Source: Flavobacteriales bacterium UBA1531
GTDB lineage: Bacteria > Bacteroidota > Bacteroidia > Flavobacteriales_D > Sanyastnellaceae
Assembly: GCA_002323795.1 (NCBI GenBank)
Contig: DCPZ01000094.1
Span: 6,322-31,625 of the forward strand
Direction: 5' to 3'
DNA: 25,304 nt
The position numbers and the translations under genes are program-made. Shown piece by piece: positions 7,728 through 13,703 of this stretch. Position 1 is the stretch's first letter. Each line of letters begins with the position of its first letter. The notes below the pieces were generated by a model. It did no database searches. It was not told where the DNA came from and worked only from the letters and a program-made list of their open reading frames with translations.

Positions 7728-9211
7728 GCGTCTAAGTTCGATGCTTTCAAGTTCTTTTCAAAAACGGCAATGGCCTCGACGTGCGCGGTATGCGGAAACT
7801 GATCAACCAATTTCAGTTGTTTGAGTTCGTAACCATATTCCCGAAGGGTGATGATATCCCGCGCTTGCGTCGCAGGATTACAGGAAACGTAAACAATTCG
7901 AGGCGCACCCAATCGGATAACTTTTCGGAGGGATTTGGGTGAAATTCCGGCTCGAGGTGGATCCAGTACGATGGATTCGATGCGTCCCTTGTATTCAGGA
8001 AATTCCAGAAGGAACTTACCCACATCAGCAGCGTGGAATTCAATGTTTTGGGTACCATTATTTTTGGCACTTCTTCGCGCATCTGCAATGGCCTGCTCAA
8101 CGATGTCAACACCGATGATTGGCTTTCCAGTATGCCGTGCGAGCATTTGACCAATGGTGCCTGTTCCGCAAAATAAATCCAGGATGTACTCATTCGTACT
8201 GTATGACATCGAAGCATTTGTATCGTCACTTCCTACCGAAACAGCGGCAATCACTTCGGCGTACAACCGTTCGGCGCTCGCTGGATTGGTTTGGAAGAAG
8301 CTCGACATTTCAATATCAAAGTCAAGTCCATGCAACGTCTCAGTAATGTGCGCTTGACCATAAATCAGTTCCGAATCTCCTGACCTTGCTTCGACACGAT
8401 CGCTTTTATCGTCATTGACGGTGTGAATCACACCCTGAAGACGATCACCAAACTCTGATTTGAGAAGCGTCACAAATGCACTGCGATCAAATGATTCCAG
8501 CCCGTCAGAACTGGTGACTAAATTGAAAAGCAATCCTTCATTGGCCTCGCTGCGTCGAGCGACCAAGAAACGGAAGAATCCTTCTCGCTTTGGCGGATGC
8601 CAGGCAGGAAGATTCGTGTTTTCGAACCATCTGCGCAGTGCGGGCATGAAGTTTTCGGCTTGAGCATCAAACAAGCCTGAGTCACCATTGAGGTTTTCAA
8701 CAGCCCACCATGTGCCACGCTTTTTAAAGCCAAACCCAAAGCCATCTTCTTTTTCCCCATTTTCTGGGTTGTGCACAATGGCTGAGAAGCTGTACTCCAT
8801 TTTATTGCGGTAGTGCCAGTTTTTGGGGGATGCAATGAACCCATTATACACCGCCCGAACGTCTTGAATGCCTCCGATGCGTTCATAAAGATCAAGTGCG
8901 GTCTTTTCCTTTGTTTCGTGTTGTATTTCCAATGGTACCTGCGCGTACGGTGCTCCGGGGATTTCCTGATAACCGTGATCGACTTCTGAGGACGCTCGTT
9001 CGATGACTTCTTCCAGCCTGCATTCCGCGTGCCGTGATTTGCATTTAACCACCCTCGCTTCCACTTTTTGTCCTGGGAAAGCATTTTGAATAAACACCAC
9101 AAAAGGACCTTTGTCGGTTGTGATTCTTGCGATGCCTTTTCCTCCAAACGCAATGTCTTCTACATCGAGTATGAGTGCCTCGTTCTTTCGGAATTGTCTT
9201 TCTCTGCCCAC
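7724..9211 (-). CDS. 23S rRNA uracil-C5 methyltransferase, RlmD/TrmA family, without Fe-S cysteines
   Basis: SAM-dependent RNA m5U methyltransferase, 495 residues. N-terminal TRAM-like RNA-binding domain (about 11-68), then the catalytic domain: QTNP (307-310), LDLFCGTGTIG (344-354, SAM motif I), DPPRAG (417-422), the nucleophilic Cys444 in YVSCNPATQARD, and a general-base Glu479 in HVEAIAVF. RlmD normally binds a 4Fe-4S cluster through a Cys-x5-CGGC-type motif after the TRAM domain; here that stretch reads IPGAPYAQVP (84-93) with no cysteine, so the cluster is absent. The frame is open to 9265, but GTG 9211 is preferred because a TACCTTTG promoter box lies four bases ahead and the divergent gene starts at 9251. 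Which uridine it modifies (U1939, U747 or a tRNA site) is not predictable. Confidence 0.9.
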   Translation of the reverse strand: MGRERQFRKNEALILDVEDIAFGGKGIARITTDKGPFVVFIQNAFPGQKVEARVVKCKSRHAECRLEEVIERASSEVDHGYQEIPGAPYAQVPLEIQHETKEKTALDLYERIGGIQDVRAVYNGFIASPKNWHYRNKMEYSFSAIVHNPENGEKEDGFGFGFKKRGTWWAVENLNGDSGLFDAQAENFMPALRRWFENTNLPAWHPPKREGFFRFLVARRSEANEGLLFNLVTSSDGLESFDRSAFVTLLKSEFGDRLQGVIHTVNDDKSDRVEARSGDSELIYGQAHITETLHGLDFDIEMSSFFQTNPASAERLYAEVIAAVSVGSDDTNASMSYSTNEYILDLFCGTGTIGQMLARHTGKPIIGVDIVEQAIADARRSAKNNGTQNIEFHAADVGKFLLEFPEYKGRIESIVLDPPRAGISPKSLRKVIRLGAPRIVYVSCNPATQARDIITLREYGYELKQLKLVDQFPHTAHVEAIAVFEKNLKASNLDA

Positions 9212-9215
9212 GGCG

Positions 9216-9223
9216 CAAAGGTA
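9216..9223 (-). promoter_or_regulatory. -7 promoter box TACCTTTG before the RlmD-like gene
   Basis: Exact TAnnTTTG match on the minus strand, only four bases before the GTG at 9211. Transcription starting the usual few bases downstream would give a leaderless or near-leaderless mRNA. It also supports GTG 9211 over the earlier open frame, because that part of the frame would lie upstream of the transcript. Confidence 0.55.
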
Positions 9224-9250
9224 ATGCCAGTCTCTCGGTATATTCGTTCC

Positions 9251-10120
9251 ATGATGCAATCGCACAATTGGTTTTTCAAAGAGTGGCTCGTGGCGCTTGT
9301 CTTAGTTTGTTTTTTCGCACCTGGTGGCGCGTTTGGACAGCAAGCGGAAGAGACAAGTGTGTGTACTTTCAATGTGCGCTATGACAATCCGGATGACACC
9401 TTGAAATGGTTTGAAAGGCGCGATGAGGTGGCCAATGCAGTGCGCTATTTCGACGTTGTAGCCTTGCAAGAAGTGCTTCCGAATCAGTTTGATGATTTGA
9501 GAGAGAGACTTGGTCAGCATGACTCTTTTGGCCAGGGCCGAAATGCTGACGGAAGTGGAGAGGCGAGTCCGATTTTTTGGAATCGTAAACGCTTTGATTT
9601 TCTGAGAGGGGAGGTGAAGTGGTTGTCGACGGAACCGATGCAAAAGGGATCCATCGGCTGGGATGCAGATTTGCCTCGGCTAGTCACCATTGTGGTCTTA
9701 TTTGACCGAAAGAATCAAAAGACAGTTCGCGTGCTCAATGGCCATTGGTCCCATGTCGGGGAGTGGTCTCGCAAGGGAGCGGCTGCCATGATGGCTGGTT
9801 GGTCCGGACAAGGGAATGATGATTTGACCCTTGTTTGCGGGGACTTCAACGCGGAGCCAGAAACGCCAGAGATCTTGGATTTGATGGCAATGGGAAATCT
9901 TCAGGATACTTACGATCGTGCCCGATACCGCTGTCGAAAAGAATTCGGCACCTATTCCACGTTTTATACAGAGGCCATATCGGGAGCTAAGCGCATTGAT
10001 TACATTCTTTATCGAGGCGATGTCGAGGTGGATTGGGCCTGTGCAGATGAACACATCAAATATGGTCTTTATATTTCCGATCATCTGCCATATCAGGCGG
10101 TTTTTAAACCCGTAAAATGA
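9251..10120 (+). CDS. Secreted endonuclease/exonuclease/phosphatase family protein
   Basis: A 289-residue protein with a signal peptide (about 1-29, hydrophobic WLVALVLVCFFAPGGAFG then QQ), so it is exported. The rest is one EEP (DNase I/exonuclease III/sphingomyelinase-like) domain: CTFNVRYDNPDD near 38-49, ALQEVLPNQ with the metal-binding Glu near 75, LNGHWSHVGE near 165-174, CGDFNAEPETPE near 199-210, RIDYIL near 254 and SDHLPYQAVF at the end. The usual NTHFDH of this subgroup reads NGHWSH: the catalytic His is kept and the Asp two residues later is Ser. The frame is open from 9068, but upstream residues overlap the RlmD-like gene; ATG 9251 starts the signal peptide directly. Substrate unknown (nucleic acid, phospholipid or sugar phosphate). 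Coupled to the next gene by ATGA. Confidence 0.87.
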   Translation: MMQSHNWFFKEWLVALVLVCFFAPGGAFGQQAEETSVCTFNVRYDNPDDTLKWFERRDEVANAVRYFDVVALQEVLPNQFDDLRERLGQHDSFGQGRNADGSGEASPIFWNRKRFDFLRGEVKWLSTEPMQKGSIGWDADLPRLVTIVVLFDRKNQKTVRVLNGHWSHVGEWSRKGAAAMMAGWSGQGNDDLTLVCGDFNAEPETPEILDLMAMGNLQDTYDRARYRCRKEFGTYSTFYTEAISGAKRIDYILYRGDVEVDWACADEHIKYGLYISDHLPYQAVFKPVK

Positions 10121-11541
10121 AATTGAATGGAATTTGGAGGTTGCTCCTAGGTCCGGTAGTGGCCGCTTTAGTGTGGCTGGCGTCGACGAATTTTGGATTG
10201 TCTGAGCAGGCAACGCCCGTGCTGAGTGCAGGTGCTTGGATGTTGGTCTGGTGGATCGCTGAGGCCGTTCCACTGGGAGTGACTTCTGTTTTGCCAATGG
10301 TGTTGTTCCCCATGCTCGGTATTTCGAGTATTTCTGAGACCACTGCACCTTACGGCTCTCATTATGTGTTTCTGTTCATGGGTGGATTTTTAATCGCCAT
10401 TGCACTGGAAAGATGGAACTTACACCGAAGATTTGCACTGAACATTCTGGTTCTTGCTGGAGGTAAACCTCGTCGGCTCATTGGAGGATTTATGTTGGCC
10501 ACGGCGGCATTGAGCATGTGGATTTCGAATACGGCGACTACACTCATGATGCTACCTATAGCTCTGTCTGTTGCGAGTAAAGTAAATGAAAAGGAACATC
10601 CACGTTTTGCAATGGTGCTTTTGTTGGCAACCGCTTATGCAGCCAACTTGGGTGGAATTGCAACTTTGGTAGGGACACCACCCAATGTTGCTATGGCAGG
10701 CATCATGGAGGAGCAATTTTCCTTCAGTATGCCTTTTTTGGAGTGGATGATTTTGGCCTTTCCTTTTTCTGTGTTCATGCTGCTGCTGGTTTATTTGTTG
10801 CTTACGCGCGTCCTCTGCCGGGTGTCGAATTCTGAACTTACAGGAGGCATTCAAGGCATTCAAAACGAGTTGCAGTCGTTGGGCAAATGGCAGCCTGCAG
10901 AACAACGGGTGGCTGCTGTTTTTCTTTTGACCGGAATTTTTTGGGTGAGCCGTCGATGGTTGGTGAGCTCATTGGGATGGGAATTGAATGATACCACCAT
11001 CGCTATGCTGGCCGGCACAATTCTATTCGTTATTCCGGCTGGAGCTACGGAAGACAGGGCGCTCTTGACTTGGGAAGACACCAAACGTTTGCCTTGGGAT
11101 ATTTTGTTGCTTTTTGGAGGTGGACTCACCTTAGCGAAGGCTCTCAATGATGCAGAAGTTTTACCCATGGTAGCGGAGAGCATTGCTGGAAACGACACTT
11201 TTTCTATCCCTGCTCTAATTGGTATTTTCACGTTTTCAGCGTTGATGTTGACAGAGGTTATGAGCAACCTCGCCTTGACCGTGGTCATGGTTCCTGTTGT
11301 GGGACAAGTGGCGATTAACCTCGGCATTGATCCGCTGGTTTTGGTTGTGCCAGTCACTATGGCAAGCAGTTGTGCTTTTATGCTTCCCATGGCAACTCCA
11401 CCAAATGCCATTATTTTCGGAAGCAATAGGATTTCCATGGGGAGTATGGCTAGCGTCGGGATTGTGCTCAATTGTGTCGCTGCTATGGTAGCCTGGCTGT
11501 GGGCGATTTTTGTTCTTCCAATCTGGCTTGAGATGATTTAA
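10117..11541 (+). CDS. SLC13/DASS family anion:Na+ symporter
   Basis: A 474-residue polytopic inner-membrane carrier of the divalent anion:Na+ symporter family, which imports di- and tricarboxylates (succinate, malate, citrate), sulfate or phosphate. Visible: about 11-13 hydrophobic segments; WWIAEAVPLGVTSVLP (45-60); the first Ser-Asn-Thr sodium/substrate loop WISNTATT (135-142); GTPPN (186-190); a second repeat in which the Ser-Asn-Thr loop reads MSNLALT (382-388); and the conserved MASSCAFMLPMATPPN (415-430). The internal two-fold repeat is evident from ATLVGTPPN and PMATPPN. The second loop has Leu in place of Thr, which may alter cation use. Its start overlaps the stop of the exported EEP protein (ATGA at 10117-10120), suggesting the carrier imports a product of that enzyme; this is inference. 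Confidence 0.9.
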   Translation: MKLNGIWRLLLGPVVAALVWLASTNFGLSEQATPVLSAGAWMLVWWIAEAVPLGVTSVLPMVLFPMLGISSISETTAPYGSHYVFLFMGGFLIAIALERWNLHRRFALNILVLAGGKPRRLIGGFMLATAALSMWISNTATTLMMLPIALSVASKVNEKEHPRFAMVLLLATAYAANLGGIATLVGTPPNVAMAGIMEEQFSFSMPFLEWMILAFPFSVFMLLLVYLLLTRVLCRVSNSELTGGIQGIQNELQSLGKWQPAEQRVAAVFLLTGIFWVSRRWLVSSLGWELNDTTIAMLAGTILFVIPAGATEDRALLTWEDTKRLPWDILLLFGGGLTLAKALNDAEVLPMVAESIAGNDTFSIPALIGIFTFSALMLTEVMSNLALTVVMVPVVGQVAINLGIDPLVLVVPVTMASSCAFMLPMATPPNAIIFGSNRISMGSMASVGIVLNCVAAMVAWLWAIFVLPIWLEMI

Positions 11542-11550
11542 TTTTGGAAC

Positions 11551-11982
11551 GTGAAAAAAATCCTTGTTTTGAATGGCCCAAACCTGAACCTGCTCGGCAC
11601 CCGCGAGCCGTCCATGTATGGCTCAATGTCATTGAATGAGCTGAATGAACGTTTGATGGATTTCGGCGCCAAGTTCAGTTTTGAGGTGAATTGTGTTCAG
11701 AGCAACGTGGAAGGCGAGCTCGTGAACATACTTCACGAGCATGGCTTTGATTGCGAGGGCATCATTTTCAATCCTGGAGGTTACACCCACACGAGTGTGG
11801 CATTGCGGGATGCTGTTAGCTCAATTGATTCACCGGTTTTAGAAGTTCATATTTCGCACCCTGAGGCACGCGAAGAGTTTCGCCACCAATCGATCATAAG
11901 GCCTGCTTGCGTTGGCGCAATCAGTGGACTGGGAGTCGAGGGTTATTTGGCGGCACTCCGTTTCTTTACAGGCGAAAAGTAG
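11551..11982 (+). CDS. aroQ: Type II 3-dehydroquinate dehydratase
   Basis: Dehydrates 3-dehydroquinate to 3-dehydroshikimate, the third step of the chorismate pathway, as a dodecamer of flavodoxin-like subunits. The 143-residue length is standard. Motifs present: VLNGPNLNLLGTREPSMYG (6-24) with catalytic Arg18 and Tyr23, IIFNPGGYTHTSVALRDA (71-88) with Asn75, and LEVHIS (97-102) with catalytic His100, followed by REEFR. Start codon is GTG (KKILVLNGP follows at once, as in the family). It begins nine bases after the SLC13 stop and is probably co-transcribed. It ends two bases before the end of the leftward membrane-protein gene, so the two strands converge with no terminator between them. Confidence 0.95.
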   Translation: MKKILVLNGPNLNLLGTREPSMYGSMSLNELNERLMDFGAKFSFEVNCVQSNVEGELVNILHEHGFDCEGIIFNPGGYTHTSVALRDAVSSIDSPVLEVHISHPEAREEFRHQSIIRPACVGAISGLGVEGYLAALRFFTGEK

Positions 11983-11983
11983 C

Positions 11984-12544
11984 CTACTTGAACTTCCGAA
12001 GTGCTTTGTCAAACAATTGAGCCAGCGCCTTGGCGTCGCGTTCATTGAGCTGTTTTCCGAGCACAAAACTGGATCGCTGGTACTTAAACTGAATGGAGTC
12101 GCCTCCCATGATCCAAAAGCTTTGATCCAAATTTTGCATGAACTTCGAGGGGTCGCGGCGAATCACTTCCATGCGTTGTATGTTGTTCTTCATGAAGAAC
12201 TTGGCTTTGCCATATGACCCAAAGGCATTCTTGATGCTCATGCCTTGTGAATCTACTCGGATCATCTCTTTTCCAATCCTCCGCCAAATTATAACCTTGA
12301 TCACACGAAAGGCGAAAAAGGCCCAGAAAGCCAGGCAAATCATCAAGAAACTTTGCTCATCTCCTTGGCTAGTGCCATAACCAATCGCAAATGAGCCTCC
12401 AACCAATAACCATCCAACCATCCAACCATCGAGCATCATTTGCTGAGCCTTGGTGATTTTTTGGTCGATGATCACGGTAAGAGCTGCATCATGCCAAGCA
12501 AACGAAATGCGTTTCCCAATTTTTTGCTCTTTTGAAGAATTCAT
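11984..12544 (-). CDS. Membrane protein of unknown function with PH-like tail
   Basis: A 186-residue protein I cannot assign. N-terminal cytoplasmic stretch (1-38), two hydrophobic segments forming a hairpin (about 40-58 and 66-86), then a soluble C-terminal part of about 100 residues (VDSQGMSIKNAFGSYGKAKFF ... SSFVLGKQLNERDAKALAQL) that looks like the PH/YcxB-type beta-domain seen after paired membrane helices in many bacterial proteins of unknown role. No catalytic motif stands out. Its ATG overlaps the bshA stop by four bases (ATGA, 12541-12544), so it is translated together with bshA, being the last gene of the leftward block. A link to bacillithiol or envelope stress is only suggested by position. 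Confidence 0.7.
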   Translation of the reverse strand: MNSSKEQKIGKRISFAWHDAALTVIIDQKITKAQQMMLDGWMVGWLLVGGSFAIGYGTSQGDEQSFLMICLAFWAFFAFRVIKVIIWRRIGKEMIRVDSQGMSIKNAFGSYGKAKFFMKNNIQRMEVIRRDPSKFMQNLDQSFWIMGGDSIQFKYQRSSFVLGKQLNERDAKALAQLFDKALRKFK

Positions 12545-13686
12545 GATTTCACGTCAGTATTGAAAGCGAACATCAAACGCTGATAAATGGCTTCATAATT
12601 CGGAAGAATTTTTTCGATTTGGAAATCCTTCGACCGATCCTTTGCCATTCGCTTAAACTGGCTCATTTCTTCAGGATTCTGCAGCAAGTAAAGCGCGTGG
12701 TCTGACATGCGCTGCACATCACCGACAGGGGCGAGGTAGCCGGACTTTCCATGTTCTACCACCTCGGGAATCCCTCCAGAATCACTGGCGATAACGGGCA
12801 CGCTTGCCGCGAGTGCTTCCAAAGCTGCGAGTCCAAAGCTTTCTGTTTCAGAGGGCAGTAAGAAAAGATCACTGATGAGGAGTGGTTCGACTGGATTTTT
12901 GATTTTCCCAATGCAAATGACATCTTCATCTACGCCAGCTGTCATGGCCATTTTTTCAATCCGAGACCGCTCGGGGCCGTCACCAACGAGCAATAATTTA
13001 GCCGCTGTTTTTTGTCGGATGCGAATGAATACTTCCAAGACGTCGTGCAAACGTTTGACCGGTCGAAAATTTGAGATGTGCGCAATGATTGGTTCTCCGC
13101 TTGGAGCAATGCTTTGGCGAAAGGATTCATCTGCCTCTTTTTCAAAGTGTCGAGCGCAGATGAAATTATTGACGACTTCAATCGACCGATTTACCCCAAA
13201 TAATTCGAGCGTATCACTTCGCAGGCTCTCAGAGACTGCGGTGACAGCATCCGAACGATTGATGGCGTGTGCAATGACCGGCTCAAATGCAGGTTCCCTC
13301 CCGAGCAATGTAATGTCGGTGCCGTGCAGAGTGGTCACTACAGGAACATTGATGCCCTTCGCTTTCAAAATATCACGCGCCATGATGGCTGCACTAGCAT
13401 GAGGAATAGCGTAATGCACATGAAGTAGGTCGAGATCGTGAGCGATGGTCACTTCAACCATTTTGCTTGTCAGCACCAACTCGTAAGGCTGGTAATCAAA
13501 TAGAGGATAGTCTGAGACTCGAACTTCATGGTAGAAGAGGTTGCTTTTGAGGCTTCCCATTCGTGCAGGTGCGCTGTATGTGATGAAGTGGAGTTCGTGT
13601 CCTTTTTCTGCAAGGGCCTTGCCCAATTCTGTGGCCACAACTCCTGAGCCACCAAACGTGGGGTAGCAGACAAATCCGATTTTCAT
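12541..13686 (-). CDS. bshA: N-acetyl-alpha-D-glucosaminyl L-malate synthase
   Basis: GT4 glycosyltransferase that joins GlcNAc from UDP-GlcNAc to L-malate, the first step of bacillithiol, the low-molecular-weight thiol of many Bacteroidota and Firmicutes. The 381-residue protein begins MKIGFVCYPTFGGSGVVA, the characteristic BshA start; LHVHYAIPHA (88-97) and TTLHGTDITLLG (118-129) are typical of the enzyme, NFRPVKR (206-212) and LVGDGPE (233-239) form the nucleotide-sugar site, and ESFGLAALE (282-290) is the GT4 E-x7-E motif. The frame is open to a TTG at 13707, but ATG 13686 gives the conserved N-terminus. It starts 17 bases after the GH3/beta-lactamase stop and overlaps the next gene by ATGA. 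bshB and bshC are not in the window. Confidence 0.95.
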   Translation of the reverse strand: MKIGFVCYPTFGGSGVVATELGKALAEKGHELHFITYSAPARMGSLKSNLFYHEVRVSDYPLFDYQPYELVLTSKMVEVTIAHDLDLLHVHYAIPHASAAIMARDILKAKGINVPVVTTLHGTDITLLGREPAFEPVIAHAINRSDAVTAVSESLRSDTLELFGVNRSIEVVNNFICARHFEKEADESFRQSIAPSGEPIIAHISNFRPVKRLHDVLEVFIRIRQKTAAKLLLVGDGPERSRIEKMAMTAGVDEDVICIGKIKNPVEPLLISDLFLLPSETESFGLAALEALAASVPVIASDSGGIPEVVEHGKSGYLAPVGDVQRMSDHALYLLQNPEEMSQFKRMAKDRSKDFQIEKILPNYEAIYQRLMFAFNTDVKS

Positions 13687-13703
13687 GGCATACAGTTTGA
13701 TTT

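Noticed and set aside
9068..9250. Longer N-terminus for the EEP protein
   Set aside because: It would overlap the RlmD-like gene by over 140 bases and place the signal peptide in the middle of the protein; ATG 9251 removes both problems.
9698..10348. A 216-codon minus-strand open frame
   Set aside because: It runs antisense across the EEP protein and SLC13 carrier genes, both with convincing motifs; it is a codon-bias shadow.
10117..11541. Arsenite or citrate-specific carrier assignment
   Set aside because: The motifs fit the wider SLC13/DASS family only; no substrate-specific residue could be identified by eye.
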